NCBI RefSeq assembly: GCF_900091855.1
Contig: NZ_FMCH01000185.1
Coordinates: 1 to 50,457 of the forward strand
DNA length: 50,457 nucleotides
Direction of reading: 5' to 3'
Source of the DNA: Streptomyces sp. DvalAA-14
Lineage (GTDB): Bacteria > Actinomycetota > Actinomycetes > Streptomycetales > Streptomycetaceae
Part shown: positions 27,920 to 36,850 of the stretch, one piece after another
How the letters are laid out: the number at the start of each line of letters is the position of its first letter
Position numbering within the stretch: the stretch's first letter is position 1
Notes under the pieces: generated by a model
Database searches by the model: none
Seen by the model: only the letters and a program-made list of their open reading frames with translations
Told to the model about the DNA's origin: nothing
Made by a program: the position numbers and the translations under genes

Positions 27920-29518
27920 ATGAACCGCAAGCTTCTGGTGCTGCCCGCCCTGCTGGGCGCCATGACACCCATGATCACTGGGTGCGGCGGCTCCGGCGGA
28001 GGAAGCGGCGGCAGTGGTGATCCCATCGTCGTTGGCACCACCGACAGCATCGTGCTGACCAAGGACAACCCGGCGCCGCTGGACCCCGCGACCTCGTACG
28101 ACACCGCCACCTGGAACGTCTTCTACAACACGTTCCAGGAGCTGCTGGGTTACACCCGGGGCAGCACCACGCCCACCCCGGACGCCGCCAAGGAGTGCCA
28201 CTTCACGGACACCTCCGGGATGACGTACCAGTGCACGCTGCGTGACGGCCTGAAGTTCTCCAACGGCCACGACCTGACCGCGCAGGACGTGAAGTTCTCC
28301 ATCGACCGGATGAAGAAGGTCAACTGGCCCACCGGCCCGTCGTCCCTGATAGCCAACGTCAAGGCGGTCAACACCCCGGACGACAAGACGGTGGTCTTCC
28401 ACCTCAAGGCGCAGGACGCGACCTTCCCGGCCAAGCTCGCCACCCCGGCGGCGGCGATCGTGGACAGCAAGGTCTACGACCCGGCCAAGCCGTTCGACGG
28501 CTTCAAGCTGGTCGGCTCCGGCCCGTACATCCTCGACTCGTTCGACCAGGGCAAGCAGGCGGAGTTCACCAAGAACCCGCACTACCAGGGCCTGGACAAG
28601 ATCAGCAACGACAAGGTCGAGCTGAAGCTGTTCAACGACTCCGCGAAGATGGAAGCGGCGCTGAAGTCCGGTGCGATCGACGTCATGACCCGGACGATGG
28701 CGCCGGACCAGATCATCGACCTGCAGAACAGCACCGACCCGAACATCAAGCTCACCGAGGCCCCCGGCGGCGAGACCCGCTACCTGTTCCTCAACACCAC
28801 CTCGGACGGGCTGAAGGACAAGGCGGTCCGGCAGGCGATGGCCGAGGTCATCGACCGCCAGGCGATCACCAAGGACATCTACAAGCGCACCGCCGACCCG
28901 CTGTACTCCGTGGTCCCGCAGGGCATCACCAGCCACACCAACTCGTTCTTCAACCGCTACCACAACCCGAGTGTGGCCAACGCCAAGCAGACCCTGAAGG
29001 CCGCCCACATCGACGGCAAGATCCCGCTGACCATCAACTACCGCCAGGACACCGGCGGTACGGTCAACAAGCCGGAGGCCGAGGCGATCAAGGCCCAGCT
29101 GGACGCGAGCGGGCTGTTCGACGTGCAGGTGCAGAGCGAGGAGTGGAGCGCCTTCCTGAAGGCCGCCTCCCAGCGCAAGTACCAGATCTTCGCGATCAGC
29201 TGGCTGCCCGACTTCCCGGACCCGGACAACTACATCGCGCCGTTCTTCGACAAGGACAACTTCCTCAACCTGCCGTACAACAACGCCGACATCCAGGACC
29301 AGATCCTGCCGGACACCCGCCGGCAGGCGGACCGGAGCACCGCCAGCACCGCTTTCGGCAAGGCGCAGGACGAGATCGCCGAGGACGTCCCGATGCTGCC
29401 GCTGTGGCAGGGCAAGCAGTACATCGCCTCGCGCAGCAACATCACCGGTGTCGAGTGGGCGCTGAACTCCTCCACCACCGTGCAGTTCTGGGAGCTGGGC
29501 CGCGGCGTCAGCGGCTGA
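27920..29518 (+). CDS. ABC transporter substrate-binding lipoprotein, family 5 (oligopeptide type)
   Basis: A 532-residue SBP_bac_5 protein. Short signal peptide with lipobox ITGC and lipidated Cys22, a Gly/Ser linker, then the family-5 motif region LRDGLKFSNGHDLTAQDVKFSIDRM and the C-terminal FAISWLPDFPDPDNYIAPFF seen in DppA/OppA-like proteins. ATG 27920 follows AGAGGAGA. No permease or ATPase gene is adjacent: the HAD gene ends 286 bases upstream and a convergent response regulator follows, so it must share a transporter encoded elsewhere or act as a sensor. Ligand unknown; peptides likely. Confidence 0.92.
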   Translation: MNRKLLVLPALLGAMTPMITGCGGSGGGSGGSGDPIVVGTTDSIVLTKDNPAPLDPATSYDTATWNVFYNTFQELLGYTRGSTTPTPDAAKECHFTDTSGMTYQCTLRDGLKFSNGHDLTAQDVKFSIDRMKKVNWPTGPSSLIANVKAVNTPDDKTVVFHLKAQDATFPAKLATPAAAIVDSKVYDPAKPFDGFKLVGSGPYILDSFDQGKQAEFTKNPHYQGLDKISNDKVELKLFNDSAKMEAALKSGAIDVMTRTMAPDQIIDLQNSTDPNIKLTEAPGGETRYLFLNTTSDGLKDKAVRQAMAEVIDRQAITKDIYKRTADPLYSVVPQGITSHTNSFFNRYHNPSVANAKQTLKAAHIDGKIPLTINYRQDTGGTVNKPEAEAIKAQLDASGLFDVQVQSEEWSAFLKAASQRKYQIFAISWLPDFPDPDNYIAPFFDKDNFLNLPYNNADIQDQILPDTRRQADRSTASTAFGKAQDEIAEDVPMLPLWQGKQYIASRSNITGVEWALNSSTTVQFWELGRGVSG

Positions 29519-29554
29519 CCGCCGCCGCACACCCGCCCCGCCCGTACGGCGGAC

Positions 29555-29586
29555 GCGCCCCGGGGCCTCAGCCGGCCCCGGGGCGC
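29555..29586. terminator. Strong bidirectional hairpin overlapping the response-regulator stop
   Basis: GCGCCCCGGGGCC (29555-29567) pairs perfectly with GGCCCCGGGGCGC (29574-29586). The minus-strand stop codon 29568-29570 lies in the loop, so the 3' arm also codes the C-terminal Pro-Gly-Ala-Gly. Confidence 0.8.
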
Positions 29587-30239
29587 ACCAGTCCGCTCTC
29601 GTAGGCGTACACCGCCGCCTGCACCCGGTCGCGCAGCGCCAGCTTGGTGAGCACGTGGCCCACATGCGTCTTGACGGTGGTCTCGCTGACGAACAGCTCG
29701 GCGGCGATCTCCGCGTTGGACAGCCCGCGGGCCACCAGCCGCAGCACCTCGACCTCGCGCTCGGTCAGCGCGTGCAGCGGCTGCGGCACCGACTCGTCGC
29801 CCGACGGCAGCCGCCCCGCGTACTTGTCCAGCAGCCTGCGGGTGATGCTCGGGGCCAGCATCGCCTCGCCGGCCGCGACCACCCGGATCGCCTGCACCAG
29901 CTCGGCGGCCGGCGCGTCCTTGAGCAGGAAGCCGCTGGCGCCGGCCCGCAGCGCCTCCACCACGTACTCGTCCAGGTCGAAGGTGGTCAGCACCAGCACC
30001 TTGGCCGGCCCCGAGCGATCGGGGCCGGTGATCTGCCGGGTGGCCTCCACCCCGTCCATCCGCGGCATCCGGATGTCCATCAGCACCACATCGGGCTGCA
30101 GCGCCCGCACCTGGTCCAGCGCCTGCTGGCCGTCCCCGGCCTCGCCGACCACGGCCAGATCCGGCTCCGCCTCCAGGATCATCCGGAAACCGGTACGCAG
30201 CAGGGGCTGATCGTCCACCAGCAGGACGCGGATCGCCAC
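29568..30239 (-). CDS. NarL/FixJ-type response regulator (orphan)
   Basis: A 223-residue two-component regulator. Receiver domain: acidic pair Asp9/Asp10 in VLLVDDQ, phospho-acceptor Asp55 in VLMDIRMP, Thr in LVLTTFD and Lys in GFLLKDA. The C-terminal LuxR helix-turn-helix starts at [22 protein letters not shown] with TTVKTHV as recognition region. GTG 30239 follows AAGGAG with 5 bases spacing. No sensor kinase gene is adjacent; the upstream gene is the RecB-like nuclease 14 bases away. Partner and target unknown. Confidence 0.93.
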   Translation of the reverse strand: MAIRVLLVDDQPLLRTGFRMILEAEPDLAVVGEAGDGQQALDQVRALQPDVVLMDIRMPRMDGVEATRQITGPDRSGPAKVLVLTTFDLDEYVVEALRAGASGFLLKDAPAAELVQAIRVVAAGEAMLAPSITRRLLDKYAGRLPSGDESVPQPLHALTEREVEVLRLVARGLSNAEIAAELFVSETTVKTHVGHVLTKLALRDRVQAAVYAYESGLVRPGAG

Positions 30240-30252
30240 AGGGACTCCTTCG

Positions 30253-31175
30253 CTAGACCGGACCATTCTGGCCCACCGCCGACGGCGGCCCCGCGATTTC
30301 CGCCAGCGGATAGGGCGGGGGAGTCCCGCCGAATTCGGGACACAGCGCCTGGTGGTCGCACCAGCCGCACAGCGGGGAGCGCCGCGGCCGCCAGTCGCCG
30401 CTGCGGGTCGCCTCCCGGATCGCCTCCCACAACGCCAGCAGCTTGCGCTCGGTGGCCAGCAGATCCCGCTCCGTCGGGTCGTACGTCAGCACGTCCCCGC
30501 TCGCCCAGGTACGACCAGCTGCAGGCGGCGCGGGACCACCCCGCGCAGCCGCCACAGCACCAGGGCGTAGAAGGTCATCTGGAACAGCGGCTCGTCCTTG
30601 TACTCGGGGCGGGGCGCCTTGCCGGTCTTGTAGTCCACCACCCGCAGGTCACCGGTGGCCGGGGCGATGTCCAGCCGGTCCACGTAGCCGCGCAGCGTCA
30701 GCCCGGACTCCAGCACCGTCTCCACGTACAGCTCGCGCTCGGCGGGCTCCAGCCGGGTCGGGTCCTCCAGCGAGAACCAGCGGTCCACCAGCCGCTCGGC
30801 GCTCTCCAGCCAGGCGGCCAGCGCCGCCGGGTCGGCGGCGCCCTCCGCCGCGGTGAACAGCGAGGCCAGCTCCGGCCGCGCCGTCCGCAGCCGCTCCCAC
30901 TCGCCGGCCACCATGGAACGCGCCCGCTGCGCGGTCCGCTCCGCGGCCGGTGCGTCGAACAGCCGCTCCAGCACGGCGTGCACCACCGTGCCGCGGGTGG
31001 CCGCCTCGCTGGGCTTCTCCGGCAGCCGGTCGATCACCCGCAGCCGGTACAGCAGCGGACAGCGCATGAAGTCGGCGGCGCGCGACGGCGACAGCGACAC
31101 CGGCACGGCGGCGGCGGGCGATACGCGGGCGGCGGCGGACGGGCGCGGCGCTGGAATCTCGGCGGGTGTTCCCAT
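30253..31175 (-). pseudogene. RecB-family Fe-S exonuclease (AddB/Cas4-like), frameshifted
   Basis: The first 224 or so residues read well: Cys39 in MRCPLLYRL, His66 in GTVVHAVLERL, GYVDRLDIAP and VVDYKTGKAP (nuclease Asp166, Asp181, Lys183) and QMTFYALVLWRLRG (Gln199). The frame then runs into a stop at 30486 after LQLVVPGRAGTC. In another frame the missing end continues: [20 protein letters not shown] then the Fe-S cysteines in [15 protein letters not shown] and a stop at 30253. The length, 923 bases, is two above a multiple of three. Dropping one G codon-strand base at 30512 and one at 30502 restores LVYLGSGDV. Either a decayed gene or two sequencing errors. Start ATG 31175. Confidence 0.8.
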
Positions 31176-31306
31176 GGCTGCTGACCCTACGGCCTGCGAC
31201 CGACAGTGCCGGTGCGTGTCCGGCGGAACGGGGCAATAGCATGGCCGGTGAGCCCCTTGTCCCGCATGATCGGTACGAGGGTTTTGTATCAGCACGAGGG
31301 GAACCA

Positions 31307-32542
31307 GTGAGCGAGAGCGGTCGGCCGCCGTCCCAGGACATCCGAGATCCCGGTCGGGGCGGCGACGGCGACTCGGAAAAGGCCAAGCGGAATCCCGGCG
31401 GCGGGGTGCTGATGGGGCGGTTCTTCGGCGTCCCGATCTATGTCGCGCCCAGCTGGTTCCTGGTGGCCGCGCTGATCACCTGGGTCTTCGGCGGCCAGCT
31501 CGACACCGTACTGCCCCGGCTCGGCGGCCTGCGCTACCTCGTCTCGCTGTTCTTCGCGGTCGCCTTCTACGCCTCGGTGCTGATCCACGAGCTCGCCCAC
31601 ACCGTCGCCGCGCTGCGCTTCAACCTGCCGGTCCGCCGGATCCAGCTGCAGTTCTTCGGCGGCGTCTCGGAGATCGAGAAGGAGTCCGACACCCCGGGCC
31701 GGGAGTTCGTGCTCGCCTTTGTCGGACCGCTGCTGTCCCTGGTGCTGGCGGCGGTCTTCTTCGGCGGGATGCAGCTGGTCGACCGGGGCACGGTGCCGGG
31801 AGTGCTGCTGGCCGGGCTGTTCGTCAGCAACTTGATCGTTGCGATCTTCAACTTCCTGCCGGGGCTGCCGCTGGACGGCGGCCGGATGCTGCGGGCCGTG
31901 GTGTGGAAGCTCAGCGGCCGCCCGATGACCGGGACGGTGGCCGCCGCCTGGGTCGGCCGCGGCCTCGCCCTCGCGGTGCTGATCGGGCTGCCCCTGCTGT
32001 CGTACGCCGGCGGGGTCGACGGCAACGGCTCGCACAGCAACGCCGACTCGCTCACCGACGCGCTGCTCGCCGCGATCCTGGCCGCCATCATCTGGACCGG
32101 CGCCGGCAACAGCCTGCGGATGGCCCGGCTGCGCGAACGCCTCCCCGGCCTGCGCGCCCGCACCCTGACCCGCCGGGCGGTCCCGGTCGCCTCCGACACC
32201 CCGCTGTCCGAGGCGCTGCGCCGGGCCCACGAGGCCGGCGCCCGCGCCCTGGTCGTGGTGGACGGCCAGGGCGACCCCACCGCGCTGGTCCGTGAGTCCG
32301 CGATCGTCTCCATCCCGGAGCACCGCCGCCCCTGGGTCGCGGTCAGCGGCCTCGCCCAGGAGCTCACCGCGGGTATGCGGGTGTCCGCCGAGCTGTCCGG
32401 CGAGGACCTGCTGGACCGGCTGCGGGCCAACCCCTCCACCGAGTACCTGGTGATCGAGCCCACCGGCGAGATCTACGGCGTGCTGTCCACCACCGACGTG
32501 GAGCGCGCCTTCCTCGCCGCGATGGGCCGCCCGGCGGCCTGA
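31307..32542 (+). CDS. Site-2 protease family M50 zinc metalloprotease with CBS domains
   Basis: A 411-residue intramembrane protease. The zinc motif HELAH is at 94-98 in a membrane helix (SVLIHELAHTVAAL), and the third zinc ligand motif NFLPGLPLDGGRML is at 182-195. Several hydrophobic helices surround both. The C-terminal part (about 300-411) carries CBS-like repeats (PLSEALRRAHEAGARALVVVDG and STEYLVIEPTGEIYGVLSTTDV), typical of the SpoIVFB-like group III. GTG 31307 follows GAGGGG; an upstream ATG at 31241 is possible. Divergent from the nuclease gene. Substrate unknown. Confidence 0.9.
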   Translation: MSESGRPPSQDIRDPGRGGDGDSEKAKRNPGGGVLMGRFFGVPIYVAPSWFLVAALITWVFGGQLDTVLPRLGGLRYLVSLFFAVAFYASVLIHELAHTVAALRFNLPVRRIQLQFFGGVSEIEKESDTPGREFVLAFVGPLLSLVLAAVFFGGMQLVDRGTVPGVLLAGLFVSNLIVAIFNFLPGLPLDGGRMLRAVVWKLSGRPMTGTVAAAWVGRGLALAVLIGLPLLSYAGGVDGNGSHSNADSLTDALLAAILAAIIWTGAGNSLRMARLRERLPGLRARTLTRRAVPVASDTPLSEALRRAHEAGARALVVVDGQGDPTALVRESAIVSIPEHRRPWVAVSGLAQELTAGMRVSAELSGEDLLDRLRANPSTEYLVIEPTGEIYGVLSTTDVERAFLAAMGRPAA

Positions 32543-32591
32543 GGGGCCCTGGCAGCGCCGCCTTCGGTAAAAACCCGGTGAACCGAGCCGA

Positions 32592-32597
32592 TAAGGT
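32592..32597 (+). promoter_or_regulatory. -10 box of a probable leaderless trmI transcript
   Basis: TAAGGT ends 6 bases before the ATG at 32604. AAGGTGAG could also act as a ribosome site but is only 3 bases from the ATG. Confidence 0.4.
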
Positions 32598-32603
32598 GAG
32601 CGC

Positions 32604-33515
32604 ATGTCCGAACCGACCGGTGCCGCCCGCCGACGCGGGCCCTTCAAAGTCGGGGACCAGGTCCAGCTCACCGATCCCAAGGGACGCCACTACACGTTCA
32701 CGCTCGAAGCCGGAAAGCAGTTCCACACCCACAAGGGCGCTTTCCCGCACGACGAGCTGATCGGCGCCCCCGAGGGCAGTGTGGTCCGAACCACGGGAAA
32801 CGTCGCCTATCTCGCGCTGCGCCCGCTGCTCCCCGACTACGTCCTTTCCATGCCCCGCGGCGCCGCCGTGGTCTACCCCAAGGACGCGGGGCAGATCCTG
32901 GCGATGGCCGACATCTTCTCCGGCGCCCGGGTCGTCGAGGCCGGGGTGGGATCGGGCTCGCTGAGCAGCTTCCTGCTGCGGGCGATCGGCGACCAGGGCA
33001 TGCTGCACAGCTACGAGCGCCGCGCGGACTTCGCCGAGATCGCCACCCAGAACGTGGAGCGCTACTTCGGCGGCCCGCACCCGGCCTGGCAGCTCACCGT
33101 CGGTGACCTCCAGGACAACCTGTCCGACACCGAGGTCGACCGGGTGATCCTCGACATGCTCGCGCCCTGGGAGTGCCTGGAGGTGGTCGCCAAGGCGCTG
33201 GTGCCCGGCGGCATCCTGTGCGCCTACGTCGCCACCACCACCCAGCTCGCCCGGACCGTCGAGGCGATCCGCGAGTTCGGCAGTTTCAACGAGCCGGCCG
33301 CCTGGGAGACGATGGTGCGCAACTGGCACGTGGAGGGCCTGGCCGTCCGCCCCGACCACCGCATGATCGGCCACACCGGCTTCCTGCTCACCGCCCGCCG
33401 GCTCGCCGACGGGGTGGAGCCGCCGCTGCGCCGCCGCCGGCCCGCCAAGGGCGCCTACGGCGAGGACTACACCGGCCCCGGCAGCGGCAGCGGAGGGTCC
33501 CCCGCCGAGGAGTGA
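32604..33515 (+). CDS. trmI: tRNA (adenine(58)-N1)-methyltransferase
   Basis: A 303-residue SAM-dependent methyltransferase that makes m1A58 in the T-loop of tRNAs. It has the TrmI N-terminal domain (QFHTHKGAFPHDELIGAPEGSVV), a Rossmann SAM motif VVEAGVGSGSLSSFL (about 109-123), the catalytic-region Asp in DRVILDMLAPWECL (about 178-191) and a conserved C-terminal HTGFLLTARRLADG. The last 30 residues are Gly/Pro rich. In M. tuberculosis the orthologue (Rv2118c) also lies near the proteasome genes, so the order is ancestral. Confidence 0.93.
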   Translation: MSEPTGAARRRGPFKVGDQVQLTDPKGRHYTFTLEAGKQFHTHKGAFPHDELIGAPEGSVVRTTGNVAYLALRPLLPDYVLSMPRGAAVVYPKDAGQILAMADIFSGARVVEAGVGSGSLSSFLLRAIGDQGMLHSYERRADFAEIATQNVERYFGGPHPAWQLTVGDLQDNLSDTEVDRVILDMLAPWECLEVVAKALVPGGILCAYVATTTQLARTVEAIREFGSFNEPAAWETMVRNWHVEGLAVRPDHRMIGHTGFLLTARRLADGVEPPLRRRRPAKGAYGEDYTGPGSGSGGSPAEE

Positions 33516-33537
33516 GCCCCCCGGTTGCGCCACCGGT

Positions 33538-33565
33538 CGTCCCGCCCGCGCCGCGGGGGCGGACG
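33538..33565 (+). terminator. Imperfect GC hairpin after trmI
   Basis: CGTCCCGCCC (33538-33547) faces GGGGGCGGACG (33555-33565) with one offset, followed by ATTTC. Modest support. Confidence 0.4.
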
Positions 33566-33636
33566 ATTTCAGCCAATCTCCGCGCGCCGCCGCCGGTTTG
33601 CCCGCTCCAGGGCACCGGCGGCGGCGCTTTTCCCGT

Positions 33637-33681
33637 TCGTCCTGCTCCGGGTCGTCCTGCTCCGGGTCGTCCCGCTCCGGG
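33637..33681. repeat. Three tandem 15-bp repeats
   Basis: TCGTCCTGCTCCGGG occurs twice exactly (33637-33651, 33652-33666) and a third time with one change (33667-33681), in the noncoding gap before the secreted-protein gene. Confidence 0.85.
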
Positions 33682-33795
33682 CCCGTCCGGCCGGCGAGCG
33701 CCCGGCGTACCGGTGCGGGCCCCGGCGTACCGCGCCGGTGTGAGATATGGCACCATGCTGGCCACCCCCGCTGTTCGACCCCAGGAGACAGGCGC

Positions 33796-34380
33796 GTGCA
33801 GGCGTCCACAGGTCCCGCCCTTCCGCACACCCGCAGCCGTACCGTGCACTGGATCACCACCGCCGCCGCCCTGGGCGCCCTGGTCGCAGCCGTCGCGCTG
33901 GTGCAGCCGGCCGACGCCTCGCAGACGGCCGCTCCCGCCGGGGGCGACAAGCCGCCGGCCACCCCGGTGGCCGCACCCGACCCGGCGGCCGTCAGCTACC
34001 CGCTGGACTGCGCCCCCGGCACCGCCACCGACGTGGTCTCCCAGGTCTCCGCGGACCTGGACGGCGACGGGCGGCCCGAGACCGTCGTGGTCGCGCACTG
34101 CCACTCCGACGTCGGCACTCCGCCGGTCGGTGTCTTCATCCTGGCCGCGCCGACCGCCGCCGGTGGCAAGCCGCGCATCGCCGCCACCCTCGTCAGGCCG
34201 CAGGACCAGCGGCAGATCAGCGACTTCCGGCTGGCCGGCCGCACGGTCCGGGCCACGGTGCTCGGCTTTTCCAGCGACACCACCCCCCGCTGCTGCCCCG
34301 ACCTGCGGCGCACCTACACCTGGGAATGGCGCGGCGACCGCTACGTCGCCCTGCCGGGACCGGCCGCGAACAGCATCTGA
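33796..34380 (+). CDS. Secreted protein with FG-GAP/VCBS-like calcium motif
   Basis: A 194-residue exported protein of unknown function. Residues 14 to about 42 form a Sec signal peptide (RTVHWITTAAALGALVAAVA, then ADASQ as likely cleavage area), then a Pro/Ala linker. The single domain includes SADLDGDGRPETVVVAHCHS (86-105), whose DxDxDG pattern resembles calcium-binding FG-GAP repeats. Four cysteines (near 72, 102 and a CC pair in TTPRCCPDL) may form disulphides. GTG 33796 follows AGGAGA with 7 bases spacing; the longer frame to 33598 is repeat-derived. Confidence 0.75.
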   Translation: MQASTGPALPHTRSRTVHWITTAAALGALVAAVALVQPADASQTAAPAGGDKPPATPVAAPDPAAVSYPLDCAPGTATDVVSQVSADLDGDGRPETVVVAHCHSDVGTPPVGVFILAAPTAAGGKPRIAATLVRPQDQRQISDFRLAGRTVRATVLGFSSDTTPRCCPDLRRTYTWEWRGDRYVALPGPAANSI

Positions 34381-34416
34381 GGCGCCGCGGCCCGGTGTCC
34401 GCCGGTCCGCGGCGCC
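34381..34416. terminator. Hairpin between the secreted-protein and ferredoxin genes
   Basis: GGCGCCGCGG (34381-34390) pairs with CCGCGGCGCC (34407-34416); 16-base loop. Convergent genes on either side. Confidence 0.55.
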
Positions 34417-34458
34417 CGGCGGGTCCGCCGGTCCCCCGATCGGCCCAGTGCGCCCGGC

Positions 34459-34749
34459 TCAGTCCGCGTCAGGTCCGTAGACCTCGACGCGGTCCGCGGC
34501 GCGCCGCACGTGGATGCAGTCGCCGGGGCACTCCTTGGCGGAGTCGGCGACGTCCTGCAGCAGGGTCAGCGGCACCGGCACCGTGGCACCGGGGGACTGC
34601 CGCAACTCGTCGTCGTCCCCCTTGACGTAGGCCAGCCCGTCGATGTCCAGTTCGAACACCTCGGGCGCATACTGCACGCAGATCCCGTCACCCGTGCACA
34701 GGTCCTGGTCGATCCAGACTTCGAGCGCTTCGGCCGTCTCGTTGCTCAC
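34459..34749 (-). CDS. Small ferredoxin
   Basis: A 96-residue single-cluster ferredoxin of the actinobacterial type. Cluster ligands are in DLCTGDGICVQYAPEVFEL (Cys-x5-Cys) and AKECPGDCIHV (Cys-x3-Cys). The position of the usual middle cysteine of Cys-x2-Cys-x2-Cys is Asp (CTGDGIC), so a 3Fe-4S cluster, or a 4Fe-4S cluster with Asp ligation, is expected. GTG 34749 follows GAGGG with 5 bases spacing. It is divergent from arc. Streptomyces proteasome loci usually have a ferredoxin here; its redox partner is unknown. Confidence 0.88.
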   Translation of the reverse strand: MSNETAEALEVWIDQDLCTGDGICVQYAPEVFELDIDGLAYVKGDDDELRQSPGATVPVPLTLLQDVADSAKECPGDCIHVRRAADRVEVYGPDAD

Positions 34750-34918
34750 GGAAACCCTCGCCTGCCGTTGTTCGTTCGGGAAGAGACCACCGTCGAAGGC
34801 GGTTGACCGGAACGACGATACAACCGGCGGCTTTCGAATGGAGATCGGCGGGTATCTCAGTGGCGGAGGGACGTACGCAAGGGTGAAGATCGGACACACC
34901 GCGATCGTCTTTGTGATC

Positions 34919-34936
34919 TAGGGGTTTCAACCCCTA
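34919..34936. promoter_or_regulatory. 18-bp perfect palindrome in the arc/ferredoxin control region
   Basis: TAGGGGTT-TC-AACCCCTA, centred about 20 bases before the TAGGGT -10 and so over the arc -35 region. It looks like an operator for a dimeric regulator; a hairpin in a ferredoxin-gene antisense leader is less likely. Confidence 0.55.
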
Positions 34937-34946
34937 CCGGTCCAGG

Positions 34947-34952
34947 TAGGGT
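34947..34952 (+). promoter_or_regulatory. TAGGGT -10 box of arc
   Basis: Strong -10 match 38 bases before the arc GTG; predicted start about 34959. Confidence 0.5.
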
Positions 34953-34990
34953 CTGGAAACGTCCAGCTCCCCTTGGAGGAGGTGAGGACC

Positions 34991-36757
34991 GTGGCGGCCC
35001 ACGACGACGACATCAACCGTGGCGGCCGACCCGCTCGTGGATCGGAAGATCCCATGAGCCAGGTCGCCTTTCTTGAGCAGGAGATCGCCGTCCTGCGACG
35101 CAAGCTCGCCGACTCTCCGCGGCACTCGAGAATTCTCGAGGAGCGGATCGTCGAGCTGCAGACCAATCTGGCAGGCGTGTCCGCGCAGAACGAACGGCTG
35201 GCGAACACCCTCCGGGAGGCCCGCGACCAGATCGTGGCCCTCAAGGAGGAAGTCGACCGGCTCGCGCAGCCGCCCGCCGGCTTCGGCGTGTTCCTGCAGG
35301 CCAACGAGGACGGCACAGCCGACATCTTCACCGGTGGGCGCAAGCTCCGGGTGAATGTCAGCCCCGCCGTCGAACTGGACGGGCTCCGGCGCGGCCAGGA
35401 GCTGATGCTCAACGAGGCGCTCAACGTGGTCGAGGCCATGGAATTCGAGCGCGTCGGCGACATCGTCACCCTCAAGGAAGTCCTGGAGGACGGCGAGCGC
35501 GCCCTGGTCGTCGGGCACACCGACGAGGAGCGGGTGGTGCGGCTCGCCGAACCGCTGCTCGACGGCGCCCTGCGGGCCGGCGACGCGCTGCTGCTCGAAC
35601 CCCGCTCCGGCTACGTCTACGAACGCGTGCCCAAGAGCGAGGTCGAGGAGCTCGTCCTCGAAGAGGTTCCCGACATCGACTACCGCCAGATCGGCGGACT
35701 CGGCAACCAGATCGAGCAGATCCGCGACGCCGTGGAGCTGCCCTATCTGCACGCCGAACTCTTCAAGGAGTACGAGCTGCGCCCGCCCAAGGGCGTCCTG
35801 CTCTACGGCCCCCCCGGCTGCGGCAAGACGCTCATCGCCAAGGCGGTCGCCAACTCGCTGGCCAAGAAGGTCGCCGAGGTCACCGGCCAGCCGCAGGGCA
35901 AGAGCTACTTCTTGAACATCAAGGGTCCCGAGCTGCTCAACAAGTACGTCGGCGAGACCGAGCGGCAGATCCGCCTGGTCTTCCAGCGGGCTCGTGAGAA
36001 GGCCTCGGAGGGCACTCCGGTCATCGTCTTCTTCGACGAGATGGAGTCCCTCTTCCGCACCCGCGGCTCCGGTGTCAGCTCGGACGTGGAGAACACCATC
36101 GTCCCCCAGCTGCTCGCCGAGATCGACGGTGTGGAAGGGCTGGAGAACGTCATCGTGATCGGCGCCTCCAACCGCGAGGACATGATCGACCCCGCCATCC
36201 TGCGGCCCGGCCGGCTGGATGTGAAGATCAAGATCGAGCGGCCGGACGCCGAGGCGGCCAAGGACATCTTCTCCAAGTACCTGGTCGCCACCCTTCCGCT
36301 GCACGGCGACGACCTCGCCGAGCACGGCGGGTCGCCGGCGGGCACCGTGGATGCCATGATCCAGTCGGTGGTGGAGCGGATGTACTCCGAGAGCGAGGAG
36401 AACCGCTTCCTGGAGGTCACCTACGCCAACGGTGACAAGGAGGTCCTGTACTTCAAGGACTTCAACTCCGGCGCGATGATCCAGAACATCGTGGACCGGG
36501 CCAAGAAGATGGCCATCAAGGACTTCCTGGACCACGACCAGCGGGGCCTGCGCGTCTCCCACCTGCTCGCCGCCTGTGTGGACGAGTTCAAGGAGAACGA
36601 GGACCTGCCCAACACCACCAACCCCGACGACTGGGCACGGATCTCCGGTAAGAAGGGAGAGCGGATCGTCTTCATCCGCACCCTGGTGACCGGAAAGCAG
36701 GGAGCGGACACCGGACGCTCCATCGACACCGTGGCGAACACCGGACAGTATCTGTAA
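34991..36757 (+). CDS. arc: Proteasome-associated AAA ATPase ARC (Mpa)
   Basis: A 588-residue hexameric unfoldase that recognises Pup and threads substrates into the 20S proteasome. The N-terminal coiled coil (about 25-80, [16 protein letters not shown] and [15 protein letters not shown]) binds Pup; OB domains follow (about 85-220); the AAA module has Walker A GPPGCGKT near 273, Walker [11 protein letters not shown] near 345 and arginine-finger region [11 protein letters not shown]. The C-terminus ends GQYL, with the penultimate Tyr needed to dock on PrcA rings. GTG 34991 sits behind a rich GGAGGAGGTGAGG site. A true terminator follows before dop. Confidence 0.96.
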   Translation: MAAHDDDINRGGRPARGSEDPMSQVAFLEQEIAVLRRKLADSPRHSRILEERIVELQTNLAGVSAQNERLANTLREARDQIVALKEEVDRLAQPPAGFGVFLQANEDGTADIFTGGRKLRVNVSPAVELDGLRRGQELMLNEALNVVEAMEFERVGDIVTLKEVLEDGERALVVGHTDEERVVRLAEPLLDGALRAGDALLLEPRSGYVYERVPKSEVEELVLEEVPDIDYRQIGGLGNQIEQIRDAVELPYLHAELFKEYELRPPKGVLLYGPPGCGKTLIAKAVANSLAKKVAEVTGQPQGKSYFLNIKGPELLNKYVGETERQIRLVFQRAREKASEGTPVIVFFDEMESLFRTRGSGVSSDVENTIVPQLLAEIDGVEGLENVIVIGASNREDMIDPAILRPGRLDVKIKIERPDAEAAKDIFSKYLVATLPLHGDDLAEHGGSPAGTVDAMIQSVVERMYSESEENRFLEVTYANGDKEVLYFKDFNSGAMIQNIVDRAKKMAIKDFLDHDQRGLRVSHLLAACVDEFKENEDLPNTTNPDDWARISGKKGERIVFIRTLVTGKQGADTGRSIDTVANTGQYL

Positions 36758-36767
36758 GCACTACCCT

Positions 36768-36812
36768 CCGGCTGCGGGTCCCCCCAGCGGGTACCCGCAG
36801 CCGGTGTGTTTT
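36768..36812 (+). terminator. Intrinsic terminator after arc, with T-run
   Basis: CCGGCTGCGGGT (36768-36779) pairs perfectly with ACCCGCAGCCGG (36793-36804) and is followed by TGTGTTTT. Best textbook terminator in the window; it separates arc from dop. Confidence 0.85.
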
Positions 36813-36830
36813 CCGGCCCGCACGGGCCGG
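36813..36830 (+). other. Second hairpin just upstream of the dop ribosome site
   Basis: CCGGCCCG (36813-36820) and CGGGCCGG (36823-36830), about 9 bases before AAGGAGG. Could be part of the terminator or protect the dop message 5' end. Confidence 0.4.
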
Positions 36831-36850
36831 AGCCGGGCAAGGAGGGCCGC

